Origin: Chitinophagaceae bacterium DXS
GTDB lineage: Bacteria > Bacteroidota > Bacteroidia > Chitinophagales > Chitinophagaceae
Direction: 5' to 3'
Assembly: GCA_030345135.1 (NCBI GenBank)
Contig: CP128386.1
Location: 2,877,677 to 2,941,676, forward strand
Length of the DNA: 64,000 bases
The translations under genes and the position numbers were made by a program. The notes beneath the pieces are model-generated. The model had not been told where the DNA came from and did not search any database. It was given only the letters and a program-made list of their open reading frames with translations. The stretch's first letter is position 1; every line of letters starts with the position of its first letter. Positions 52,589 to 62,203 of this stretch are shown piece after piece.

Positions 52589-53216
52589 CCATACCCTTTT
52601 CCGCAAAGGCCTTATCAGCCTGATTGAAATGGTTGGCGATAATTACTGTATTTTATTTGAAGCAGATGATGGCAAAGATCTGCAGACCAAGATCAGCAAA
52701 GACAATGAACCGGACATTATACTAATGGACATTCATATGCCTAACATGAATGGCTTTGAAACGGTTGAATGGCTCAATGCAAATTACCCCCTCGTTAAAG
52801 TTCTGGTAGTGAGTATGATTGAAAAGGAAGATACCATTGTAAAAATGCTGCGACTTGGCGTAAAGGGCTATTTATGTAAAGATGTAGAACCAAAAGAAAT
52901 GGGTGAAGCGCTTCGTTCGGTTATGAACAAAGGATTTTATTACACGGATTTTATCACAGGCAAACTTGTGCATTCGCTTCAGTTTGAAAATAGTGGAAGT
53001 CAGCAAAAAAAGCTACCAGTAGTATTGAACGAAAGGGAAACTGAATTTTTAAAACACGCTTGCAGCGAGCTGACCTATAACGAAATTGCATCTTTAATGT
53101 ATCTCAGTCCTAAAACCATCGATGGCTATCGCAACACGCTGTTTGAAAAGCTGAATGTAAAGAGCCGCGTTGGTCTTGCTTTGTTCGCTGTTAGAAACGG
53201 ACTGGTTGAATTGTAA
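52548..53216 (+). CDS. LuxR/NarL-family response regulator
   Basis: From ATG at 52548 (MPQTPQVKLALVDDHTLFRK) 222 residues: receiver domain (about 7-125) with acidic pair Asp13/Asp14, phospho-acceptor Asp61 in IILMDIHMPNMNGFE, Lys109 in GVKGYLCKD; then a LuxR helix-turn-helix (about 158-215) in LNERETEFLKHACSELTYNE, IASLMYLSPKTIDGYRNTLF, EKLNVKSR. Its start overlaps the kinase gene by 41 bases. It probably binds sites near its own operon; two copies of a CCTG...CTTTAA motif flank the three-gene unit. Confidence 0.93.
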   Translation: MPQTPQVKLALVDDHTLFRKGLISLIEMVGDNYCILFEADDGKDLQTKISKDNEPDIILMDIHMPNMNGFETVEWLNANYPLVKVLVVSMIEKEDTIVKMLRLGVKGYLCKDVEPKEMGEALRSVMNKGFYYTDFITGKLVHSLQFENSGSQQKKLPVVLNERETEFLKHACSELTYNEIASLMYLSPKTIDGYRNTLFEKLNVKSRVGLALFAVRNGLVEL

Positions 53217-53416
53217 AATGAACTTCATCGCTAAATTCACTTTGATTACTTTCGCATGACAACAACAAATATCTCTAACAGAACGCTTCATAAAAAGGGT
53301 TTAGGATCAATTTTTATGTGATTGAAAGTTATTCGGATCACCATATCAGGTTAGGGTTTCTGCCTTTGATATGATAAAGATACTTCTCATAAAAGCGTTT
53401 TGTAACAGGAAAAACC

Positions 53417-53445
53417 CCTGATTTTGCAGAGGAAAACACCTTTAA
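53417..53445. promoter_or_regulatory. Shared sequence motif, copy B
   Basis: CCTGATTTTGCAGAGGAAAA (from 53417) continuing CACCTTTAA, related to copy A at 50478. It lies 200 bases after the response regulator and about 75 bases past the stop of the 929-residue gene. The rest of the 311-base gap shows no gene; a 17-codon frame (ATG at about 53456) follows and is probably chance. Confidence 0.4.
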
Positions 53446-53527
53446 ATTTATGCTATGGTAAACTTTCTGTCGCATCTGGATAGAACCGGATGCGGTTTGC
53501 ACTTTTAAATGGAGATACGTAAAATGC

Positions 53528-56317
53528 TTAAACCTCCTTATCCCTCACATTATCAAATTCCAACCCGCTATCCGCTTCGCCCCTTCCAGTATACTTTCTT
53601 CTTCCCAACCATGTTATCACACAACCATCTAACCAACGCGTGCGTTGCCAGGTGCGTTCTATGATCGCTCCGCTGCGCGGCACTTCTTCTTCGAAGATGG
53701 TGTAGGCGCCCCAGGTGTTTGTAGTGGCATTGTAACCGGTACGCAAAAGTTCAGTACGTGGCCGTACTCTTTCTATTGTTCTGCCTGGAATGATGCGTGG
53801 CATGGCTGCGCGGCGAAGTTGTATTTCGCGGCTTGTAACGCTATCTATTCTTTGCGGGATAAAGGGAATCCAGTTTTCGGGAACTGTTGTGCCTAACTGG
53901 TATTCGATCGCTGCTGTATTATTTGCAGGCGGCGCAGCGGGTGGCGCTATGGTAATGCTTTGCAGGTATTTGAGCAGGCGTCTTGCGGCATCCCAGCCTT
54001 CGATGCCAATACCTTTGCCGTTTGGTATGATGTTTTCTATGCCCCAGACAAGATTGGCCATCTCGTCACGCATCAGGCTGACGGATTCAAGCGGATCGCC
54101 TTCCATCACTTTTATTGTTGATGGCGGAATAAATAATCTTGTATCAGCAATGCCGCCTCCGTAATTGCGGCGGAATAAATTAAACATGGTCCAGCGTTGC
54201 CAGTCCGTGCTGTCGCCAGCCCCAGCAGGTTGTATGCTGGTGTATTGTCCAAAAACATCTTTTACAGTTATGCTTTGCGTAGAGCAGATGTTTCCTGCGT
54301 CAACAGCAAAAGGAAGCAGCATCCAATCGTTGCTATAGATCAGTGCAAACTCTGCCAGTAATAGTTTGGCAGGTTCGGTTGTATCGGGTTTAATTCCACC
54401 AAGATCAACTTTGTAATCTTCAAATTTCCACCATCTTCTGTTGGGCATTCCGGGAAATTGAAGATCGCCGGGCAAGACGGTGATCACTTTGCGGCTGATC
54501 AGATCCGGCGTATAACCGGTCAACAAGCCTGCGTCGTAATTGCTGCTTTTTGTTTCTATATCAAAATTGTACCAGTCAAGGTGACCAGATGCATATTCAT
54601 CTGCGGTTAACACTGTCACCGCGGAGTTGCTATCCGGAGCTGATGTATGGAACTGGTATTCCAGTTGTGAAGCATTCCATGCTGAATCAGTCGCGATTGC
54701 AGGCTGACTGTAAATACTCTCAAACCATTGCACAAATTCAGTTGCTGTGTTATTGATCAACGTTGTAATAGCCGGCGATGGAGATGTTATAAAAGAATCG
54801 GCCGTGGTTCCTGTCTTCAATGCTTTGTAGAGTACATTTCCGTCGATGGCACGTCCGTTAGCCAACGCCGCATACCAATGCAGCATGGAGTTATCGCTGT
54901 AAATTTCAGGAAAATTAGTGTTAGGCGTAGGCAGTACAAAATGTAACGAAGCATTTGCTTTAAATCCATTTAAGACAGCTGTTATCATAGCAGGTGCAAT
55001 GGGTGTTGGATCTGCAGTGAGTTTTGCCTCTAACAGTCTTAGCCAGTGCTTGCCCATTTCTAGTCGTAAAGTAAGGTCAGGCTGTACAACTTCCCGCTCA
55101 ACAATTGTTTCGAGCGGCTGTTGATTGGTTAAGGGTTTTGCAGGATTTTTATGTAAGGAATATTTGCCGACCGGCGAAGTTTGCATATCCACCCTCATTT
55201 CAACCGGTGTGCCTGTATCTTCTGCAGCAAATTCTCCCATCTGCCACTGGCGGCTCAAGATCCACAGTGCATCTCTCATTTCGGCTCGCAATACACGCTT
55301 GAAGTTATTTGTTCTTGGCCGAGGCTCAAGTCTGTTCCAGCTCAATACGGCAGGCACATGAAATTCCATACTAGCGCCGGTAGCAACAACATCTACAAAC
55401 TTCGTGTACATATAATCTGCTGATGCAGTATACGTGGCATATAGAGGATTCTTGGTGCCTTCTCTGAGCATCACGTCTACATCAGTTTTTTTACCGCTGT
55501 CCAGGTTGTACAGCATTGATGCACCAAGTATATTATTAACCTGTTTGCTCCGGAAGTCTGCGTTATTGTTATCAAAGCCACCGTCTTTATAATTTCCCAA
55601 CCCAATGCGTTTCGCAAAACTGTTGTAACTGTTAGCGATAGCTCCTTTGGTATTTGTATAATAATTCAGCAGGTTGTTGCTTATCGTATCCTGCATATTG
55701 TAACTCATGCTTAGCACATCAACAAAAGCGGTTATTTTATCTGTGCCGGAATATTGCGCGTAAAAAGTATCTAGTAATGCCGGATTGAGCTTGGGAGGAG
55801 GCGCTCCGGGAATTGTCGGAATGGTTGCTTTCTGCGCGAATTGAAAGATTGCCTGCGCAAGTGTTCCCTGGAAAGAGACCAGTTCAAGACTGGAACCTAG
55901 CTTTAACCTGGCGTCTGGCGAAGTAATTTCCGGTTTGCTAAACCTTGCTTCAATACAGGTTAGCAAATAGCTGATGTTAACGATTCGATAGCCGATTCTT
56001 AAACTTGATGATTTGCGAATTGTACCGGCAGCCTGCGACAATGCGGGATCCGTTAGCCATTCCGGTGGACTTACCACATTTGCAGTTCCGGGAAGTATTC
56101 TATCCAAATCTAATTTACCGGATAGTGGTGATGGAACACGCTTATCCATCAGCAACTTTCTTATTGCGGCAATAACGTCAATGCCTTTCAGTCCTCTTTT
56201 TGCAGCATCTGCTTCTAATGTAGCAAGCGCCTGGATAAAGGCGTCAAACTCTTTTCCAATTCCTGTCGGAAAGGAATTCTTTTGAAAAGTATCGTTGCGC
56301 GTAATATCGTTTTCCAT
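53528..56317 (-). CDS. Large protein of unknown function, giant-protein operon (929 residues)
   Basis: A 929-residue protein without signal peptide or membrane segment; family not recognised. The N-terminal 320 residues are largely helical (FDAFIQALATLEADAAKRGL). From about residue 327 two blocks have the look of strong conservation: WNRLEPRPRTNNFKRVLR and LWILSRQWQMGEFAAEDTGT. The C-terminal part is beta-rich with many Trp and Arg (PENWIPFIPQRIDS, RPRTELLRTGY, RTWQRTRWLDGCVITWLGRR). It is last of three co-directional large genes, 153 bases after the 1902-residue gene. Nothing here supports an enzyme; a structural component of a big assembly is one possibility. Confidence 0.78.
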   Translation of the reverse strand: MENDITRNDTFQKNSFPTGIGKEFDAFIQALATLEADAAKRGLKGIDVIAAIRKLLMDKRVPSPLSGKLDLDRILPGTANVVSPPEWLTDPALSQAAGTIRKSSSLRIGYRIVNISYLLTCIEARFSKPEITSPDARLKLGSSLELVSFQGTLAQAIFQFAQKATIPTIPGAPPPKLNPALLDTFYAQYSGTDKITAFVDVLSMSYNMQDTISNNLLNYYTNTKGAIANSYNSFAKRIGLGNYKDGGFDNNNADFRSKQVNNILGASMLYNLDSGKKTDVDVMLREGTKNPLYATYTASADYMYTKFVDVVATGASMEFHVPAVLSWNRLEPRPRTNNFKRVLRAEMRDALWILSRQWQMGEFAAEDTGTPVEMRVDMQTSPVGKYSLHKNPAKPLTNQQPLETIVEREVVQPDLTLRLEMGKHWLRLLEAKLTADPTPIAPAMITAVLNGFKANASLHFVLPTPNTNFPEIYSDNSMLHWYAALANGRAIDGNVLYKALKTGTTADSFITSPSPAITTLINNTATEFVQWFESIYSQPAIATDSAWNASQLEYQFHTSAPDSNSAVTVLTADEYASGHLDWYNFDIETKSSNYDAGLLTGYTPDLISRKVITVLPGDLQFPGMPNRRWWKFEDYKVDLGGIKPDTTEPAKLLLAEFALIYSNDWMLLPFAVDAGNICSTQSITVKDVFGQYTSIQPAGAGDSTDWQRWTMFNLFRRNYGGGIADTRLFIPPSTIKVMEGDPLESVSLMRDEMANLVWGIENIIPNGKGIGIEGWDAARRLLKYLQSITIAPPAAPPANNTAAIEYQLGTTVPENWIPFIPQRIDSVTSREIQLRRAAMPRIIPGRTIERVRPRTELLRTGYNATTNTWGAYTIFEEEVPRSGAIIERTWQRTRWLDGCVITWLGRRKYTGRGEADSGLEFDNVRDKEV

Positions 56318-56335
56318 CTTTATTTAATTGAAAAG

Positions 56336-56470
56336 TGACAATTGACAATTGAAAATGATTGACGCGATTAAAGTGGCCGAAGCTCCATGTACCTTTTTGT
56401 TACACAGAGGAATACAGGAGAAGACACAGAGTCGCACAGAGCTTCTCTCCTTGCAATCCATTGTCAATTT
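56336..56470. repeat. Inverted TGTCAATT word repeats between two giant genes
   Basis: GACAATTGACAATTGAAAAT (about 56337-56356) is answered by ATTGTCAATTTTCAAATATC (about 56461-56480), and between them are CACAGAG words (about 56404-56440). The pair spans the spacer and could form a hairpin in the operon transcript. Confidence 0.5.
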
Positions 56471-59400
56471 TCAAATATCAATTGTCAATTTATAATCGTC
56501 CAATTTGATCAAATCCAATCTTCCCGGTTGTGGTTTGGGTACAGCATTGCGTCCGAAATCAAGCGTTGGCGTATCATCAGAACCTGACAATGCAGCCATA
56601 ATTGTAGGCAGCAATTGCGCAAACGGTGAATTGTTGAGCAGATCGGGATCTACGGCACGTTTCTTCGCCCATGCCAATGTTTCGTCCAGCGTAGACATTA
56701 AATCATCCCAAGACCAGGAACCATTCAAATCAGGTGAAACTGCAAGCAGGCAAACATTCGGTGTTTCAGCATTCGGACTGTTATAGTTTACTGCCAGGCC
56801 GGTATCAACTCTTGCTATCGGTATTTCTTCCACCCATTCATCTATGATCATTCCTGAATGTGTTGCGTTTGCGTCAAATGATGCAGGATAAGAAAATAAT
56901 AACGACAAATTATTATCAGGTACATCATAACCGTCTGGTAGTTTCATGCCAACCCATTTTGATTGTACGTTTCCATTTTCATCAACAGGTGTTAACGGAA
57001 ACTGTGTAACCTTAAACGGATCTTTCTTTTCAACACCAGTCAACACTTCTGCAAATAATTGCCATTGCTGCAATGCATGCATTCTTTTACGCACGGGTGC
57101 TAATCCCTGTATCCATTCTTCCACAGCATGCGGACCTGCATTTGTTAACAGACCGGTGTAGGCATTGGCTGCAATAACTGCTGCAGGAGTGTAAAAATTA
57201 AAGTCAGGATACAATTTGAATCCGCGGCCAAATATTGCTTCACCGGCTTGCAATAATATCTTCAGCTTTGCATCTTCTGAGGTTTGCGCAGCAACGGACG
57301 ACAATAACTGCGTTGCGGTCTGATTTTTTTTGCTGAGTATTGTCAATGCCTGGCCTGCCTCTGCCAATAAAACCCTGGCGTCTTCAACACTGTAGCTCAG
57401 CGCCGTGGTGGGAATACTTCTAACCACGCCAAAATAGTTTGCATTGAGCATAGCATTTCGTAGCCGGATGTATTGATTCTCATCAAACGTATTCGCAAAG
57501 GCTGGTACGTTAGCAGCAAGCGCATTAATGGCGTCGGTTAATTCTGTCACCAATCCTCCCAGACCTTTCTGACCGTTACTCATTGCGGCTCCGGCGACAT
57601 TCTGCAATCTTGCAAGAAGGCTTGCTGTTTTTAAACCTGCAGTCGGGTTGGCAGCTATTTCAGTATCGGCATCCGTTTCAAGCATAAAATCTCTCGCATC
57701 AAGCGGCTTGCCATTTTGCACTACCATCAAAAGTGCACTGGAAAGCGGTTTCAATTCGGCCAATGTAATTTCACTAATGTCTAATCCCGTACGGTCAGCA
57801 TTTTTAATCCTGATGGTAATTTCGTCCGAATGTGCAACAGCTAACCTGATGTGATAACTGATCAATTCATACAAGTCAGATTCAAGATCATCTTCCAATG
57901 AAATATCCATCAGGTAAAGAAGATCTATTGGTTCAATATTCAGTTCTCCGGCATTTAAATTAAAGTCGGTAACAATGCCGGATGTATTGGTGAAGCTGCA
58001 ATTGATGACGATTTTTTCTTTCGCCGGTAATTCTCCTGCCAGCCATTTGTTTAATTTTGGTTCTGCCCATGATCGCGCTGTACCTATGGTAGTCCAGTTA
58101 ATTTCTCCGCCAGCAGCAGGATCAAAGATCACTCCTATCCTGTTTGTCAGTGCATGAAAATTGCGGGGAGTTTGTACTACATGCGGTTCAGGCGGAACTG
58201 AAGTTCCGGATATGGCATTAAATGCGGCGTTGCTCCGTGCTGTGTTTCCCTGAACTGCCTGGTGGATACATTCAGTCAACAACAGGTCATGAATGGCATC
58301 CATGGTGTCCATCAACCGTTGTATGGACTGTTCTACAATTTGTTGATCTGTCGCCGGATTGAACACAACACCATCAGCCCAATGCGGTTGATTGTCGCGG
58401 TATGCTTCCATCAATTTCAATCCGTCTACAACATTGTAAGCCTCTGCTTCATTAATATCCTGTGCACCGGTAGATTCGGTTACTCTTGCAGCCACAAATG
58501 GATATTTTAATCTTATATCGCGGATGTACTGATCCAGATTTAAATTGAGATCATGCAACTCTCTTTCAAACTGGTAACCAAGTAGCGCCGCCAATTCCTG
58601 TCCGTTACGGATCCCTTCAAGGAAGGTCAATGCTCTTCGAACCCGGTCAGAAGACAGATTTACGGCAAATGCATCAGCATTAGAGCCCGGATTAACTTTA
58701 TGTGATTCGTAGCCTGAGCGCAACAATGCAGCAGTTGATGCGTGGTTGACGGAGGGTGCATGTATGTAGCCCTGGTTAGATGGATCGATACGGGGATTGC
58801 TGATAAACTTATCCATTGCACTATCATACGTTACACTACCCGGATCTGCCGAACCAAGATAAATAAAGCCGGGGCCAACGTTCACTATTTCCGGTACATC
58901 GAATAAATCCGGAAAGTTTACCAATACAGTGTCCCGCGTTGTATCCAGCACCATGCTGACTCCACCGGAATCTACGATGGGGTTAGTTGCAGCGACCTCA
59001 CCTTTTTGAAAAGTCATGGCTTTCCCTTTTACAACAGACGGCGGTGCAGCAGCTCTTGCGACTGCTGCGGTATTCTTTTTATAAACAAAGAATGGCGGAA
59101 CAGGACCCGGCGCCACTGCAGCGGGAAGCTCAATATTTTGCAAAGTAACTTCCTGAATACCCGGGATGGTAAATATGGTTGGCTGAATATCTACTTCACG
59201 ATATGCAACACCGGGAAATACGCCGGGTACAACATTTTCAAGCCATGAATAAGATCCGATATAAATACCTGTTTGCCGTTGCGTGCCGCTATTCCGTAAG
59301 TTTTCAAGACGTTGAGCGGCCAGGCTAAAGAACCATGCATCTAACCTGTAAGACGCAAGATCAACATGTTCACTGAACAAACGTTCCAGGCTGGCTGTGG

Positions 59401-62179
59401 ACAGTTTGCTCAGGCAAGTGAGAGCGTTGCGTAATTCAAGCATATCCTGCAACTCATTATCAACAACAGGCTTTTTAATACCAAGGTCAATATATTGAGC
59501 CAGGTTAACAGCATCACCAATAAAGTCATATTTAGTGGCAAGCGTTCCGGTTTTGGAAGTAGTGAACTGAATGGTGTTAATCTCATTTTGCACCAGGGTA
59601 TTTACGTAGGTATTAAACGCAGGAACAGCCGCAGTTTTCAACTGATTATAATAATTGGTTCTGGCCGTTTGTATAGCTTTCGCATTCATGCCTGCAAGGC
59701 TACCTGCATTTGCGCGTTTGATAAACTCTGCCTCTACGTCTGCATTCAGGCGATTATGCAGATCTGTTCCTTCCTTCATTTCTATTCTTGTACGAACGAG
59801 ACTTTGTATTTCGGGCGAAAGTGTTTTTGTCGCGATATTACCCAGTTCAATATCCAGTATCGCATCGGGAGAAAGCAGCTTTCTGTTAATGAGTGTATTA
59901 ATGCCGGTATGCACATATTCCAGCAGACAGGAATGACGAAGCATTAAGTACAGCAGTGCTTTCGGCGGAATTATGCCGGCTGCTCCAATATTGCTAAAAT
60001 CTTCGTTAGAGATTGTTGTGAAATCACTTTTATTTAGCCAGTCAATATAGTTTTCTCCATTGCTCCCGATCATGTTCAGTGTTCGTTTTTCCGAAAAAGG
60101 ATAGATATCTATAATTGGCCCATCCAGGTGCTTTTCTTTTTCAGAATATACAAAGTTGAATACCCGAGGCGGTGTGGTAAACAGGAAGTTGAGACTATGA
60201 AACATGCCCGTGAAATCAAGTATGTTGGCATAGCTAACACTGGTTGGAATGGTAGCAGCCTTTTGTATAAGAAGGCTGTATGAATATAAGTTCCACAGAA
60301 AATACGGACCTGTTACATAACGCTGATAAAACTCCACGCTTGCAGGATGTAAACCAAGTATTTCCAAAAATGCTTTATCAGTATTCGAAGTAAATCCCTG
60401 GTCAGCATGCTTTACCTGCAACGAAAGGGTGTCCCATGTTACTTCCATTTTTTTCAATACATTGTTCAGCATATTGCCGAGAAATATATTGTTGCCTGTT
60501 GCTGCTACAGAGGTGTACGTAAGTTTTGAAAAAGCTGTTGTAGGGAGAATGCCATAAGGCTGATCGTCCACCCTTATTGCCGGCAAACGTCCTCTTCCCA
60601 GAACAAAACGGCTAAAATGACTTTTGGTATTCAAAATATCCTGATCAGAAAATAGCGGCTGCATCAGCTGTGATAAATAATAGCCAAGTGTTGTTGGCCA
60701 TAAAGCCTTATTCATGCAGATGGCTTCTTTAATATCTGTTATGCCTGCATAACGTGTATGCTGCAGTTTTTCATAACCAATACCCAGTGCTTCGGCAAGG
60801 CGCTGTCCGTCAGTTTTGTCTTCGTCAGCGGTTAGCTGGGTAAACTGCGGTGCACCCAGCTCTATATTGAACAAGGCATCGTCATCTGCATTATTTGCTG
60901 TATAACCAGAAAGGCTATCTTCTGTATTGTTCGTAGGCGTGCCCTGCGGAACGACTGACAGACCACCCGGTTTGTAATGATGATTGTCTACCAGCTCTTC
61001 AACCAATTTTTGTGTGGCGTCTTTGTCTGCAGAAGTCTTTACACCAAGCACCAGCAATTTTGTAAACCCTTTTGTTCTTTCGGCAAGGGACAACGGTACC
61101 CGGATTGCCATACCAATTTTTTCAGCCTCATCAAAATCCTGCACCCACCACAGATTTTCAGGCAACACCAATTTACCGTCTGTGTTGTCCAGGCCCGAGC
61201 CATCATCCTGCGGGTCAAGGCTTACGGGCAATTGATCAGGTATTGATTTACCTGCAACTTCACGGAATGTAGCTCCTGTATATAAGCGCACAATAAAACG
61301 ATCGGGCATAACCCTTGAATGGGGCGCTTGTGACCATGATGTTGCTTTTTGTGCAGGTGTAGGAAATTGCGGTTGAACTGGCAATGGTTTTGCCCGGTCA
61401 ACTGGTGCTGTGGGTGCGGATGCCTGGTTAACCGGCGTCATTTGTTTACTGATCCATGCTGCGCGTTCGGGTGTTCTGCCATTTATCAAAACGCGCCAGG
61501 CACTTAATCCAAGGTTGTTGTCATTTCCCGCATACCACATTTGTGTCCAGAAAGATTGCCCTGCACTAATTTCTATCTCTGTTAGTTCTTCTTCATGCGT
61601 GTGAATGGCAATATCGTCAGGAAAGATGCGGATCCACAATTCGTTGATGTCTTCTACAACAGGTAATGCTGAATAGTTGGGATACAATTCTTTTACGCCG
61701 AAGTTTACCGGCTTCTCTACATTCCTCCCTTTAATAACAGTCAGCTTGCCGGGTGTTTTCGGTAGCTTGTCCCTGCCAATCCTGGCTATATGTTTGATTA
61801 TCATAAAGCGGGTTTCCACTCTAACAGGTAGCAGCAGTACAGGAAACTGATCATCCATAAGGCTCACCTGCGAACGCGGATCTGTATCAATAACAATTTT
61901 GCCCAGCAAGTCACCCAGTGAATTCTTGAGCTGGGAAATGCTGTCTTTTATAGCGTCAACTTTAGCATTGACATCTTTTAAGTTACTGGCTTGAGCAGCT
62001 AGTTTCTGTTTATCAATTGCCAATGCAGTATCTTTCTTCAACTGTTTTTCAAGCGCTGTTTTTTGCGCAATAGTTTCCTGGAACAACCTGGACTGTTCCT
62101 GCAAGGCCGCACGCTGTTTGGAGATCTCCTGTTGAAGATTTGTAAGATTTTTCCTGTTATTGCTTTCCTTGGTATCCAT
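56471..62179 (-). CDS. Giant protein of unknown function (1902 residues)
   Basis: A 1902-residue cytosolic-type protein. Residues about 8-95 form a coiled coil (LQQEISKQRAALQEQSRLFQ and following). Then FPVLLLPVRVETRF (112-125), LWIRIFPDDIAIHTHEEEL, AWRVLINGRTPERAAWI and, further on, FVLGRGRLPAIRVDDQPYGI look like conserved blocks; later GYIHAPSVNHASTAALLRSG, LAALLGYQFERELHDL and LTECIHQAVQGNTARSNA follow. No signal, membrane helix, or known catalytic signature could be found. I do not recognise a named family. It lies 24 bases after the partial gene and before the 929-residue gene, clearly one operon. Codon use is like the neighbours, so recent transfer is not evident. Confidence 0.8.
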   Translation of the reverse strand: MDTKESNNRKNLTNLQQEISKQRAALQEQSRLFQETIAQKTALEKQLKKDTALAIDKQKLAAQASNLKDVNAKVDAIKDSISQLKNSLGDLLGKIVIDTDPRSQVSLMDDQFPVLLLPVRVETRFMIIKHIARIGRDKLPKTPGKLTVIKGRNVEKPVNFGVKELYPNYSALPVVEDINELWIRIFPDDIAIHTHEEELTEIEISAGQSFWTQMWYAGNDNNLGLSAWRVLINGRTPERAAWISKQMTPVNQASAPTAPVDRAKPLPVQPQFPTPAQKATSWSQAPHSRVMPDRFIVRLYTGATFREVAGKSIPDQLPVSLDPQDDGSGLDNTDGKLVLPENLWWVQDFDEAEKIGMAIRVPLSLAERTKGFTKLLVLGVKTSADKDATQKLVEELVDNHHYKPGGLSVVPQGTPTNNTEDSLSGYTANNADDDALFNIELGAPQFTQLTADEDKTDGQRLAEALGIGYEKLQHTRYAGITDIKEAICMNKALWPTTLGYYLSQLMQPLFSDQDILNTKSHFSRFVLGRGRLPAIRVDDQPYGILPTTAFSKLTYTSVAATGNNIFLGNMLNNVLKKMEVTWDTLSLQVKHADQGFTSNTDKAFLEILGLHPASVEFYQRYVTGPYFLWNLYSYSLLIQKAATIPTSVSYANILDFTGMFHSLNFLFTTPPRVFNFVYSEKEKHLDGPIIDIYPFSEKRTLNMIGSNGENYIDWLNKSDFTTISNEDFSNIGAAGIIPPKALLYLMLRHSCLLEYVHTGINTLINRKLLSPDAILDIELGNIATKTLSPEIQSLVRTRIEMKEGTDLHNRLNADVEAEFIKRANAGSLAGMNAKAIQTARTNYYNQLKTAAVPAFNTYVNTLVQNEINTIQFTTSKTGTLATKYDFIGDAVNLAQYIDLGIKKPVVDNELQDMLELRNALTCLSKLSTASLERLFSEHVDLASYRLDAWFFSLAAQRLENLRNSGTQRQTGIYIGSYSWLENVVPGVFPGVAYREVDIQPTIFTIPGIQEVTLQNIELPAAVAPGPVPPFFVYKKNTAAVARAAAPPSVVKGKAMTFQKGEVAATNPIVDSGGVSMVLDTTRDTVLVNFPDLFDVPEIVNVGPGFIYLGSADPGSVTYDSAMDKFISNPRIDPSNQGYIHAPSVNHASTAALLRSGYESHKVNPGSNADAFAVNLSSDRVRRALTFLEGIRNGQELAALLGYQFERELHDLNLNLDQYIRDIRLKYPFVAARVTESTGAQDINEAEAYNVVDGLKLMEAYRDNQPHWADGVVFNPATDQQIVEQSIQRLMDTMDAIHDLLLTECIHQAVQGNTARSNAAFNAISGTSVPPEPHVVQTPRNFHALTNRIGVIFDPAAGGEINWTTIGTARSWAEPKLNKWLAGELPAKEKIVINCSFTNTSGIVTDFNLNAGELNIEPIDLLYLMDISLEDDLESDLYELISYHIRLAVAHSDEITIRIKNADRTGLDISEITLAELKPLSSALLMVVQNGKPLDARDFMLETDADTEIAANPTAGLKTASLLARLQNVAGAAMSNGQKGLGGLVTELTDAINALAANVPAFANTFDENQYIRLRNAMLNANYFGVVRSIPTTALSYSVEDARVLLAEAGQALTILSKKNQTATQLLSSVAAQTSEDAKLKILLQAGEAIFGRGFKLYPDFNFYTPAAVIAANAYTGLLTNAGPHAVEEWIQGLAPVRKRMHALQQWQLFAEVLTGVEKKDPFKVTQFPLTPVDENGNVQSKWVGMKLPDGYDVPDNNLSLLFSYPASFDANATHSGMIIDEWVEEIPIARVDTGLAVNYNSPNAETPNVCLLAVSPDLNGSWSWDDLMSTLDETLAWAKKRAVDPDLLNNSPFAQLLPTIMAALSGSDDTPTLDFGRNAVPKPQPGRLDLIKLDDYKLTIDI

Positions 62180-62203
62180 CTTTCAACGAATTATGGTAAT
62201 ACA

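Noticed and set aside
53456-53509. 17-codon frame after motif copy B
   Set aside because: Too short, no conserved features, no evidence of translation.
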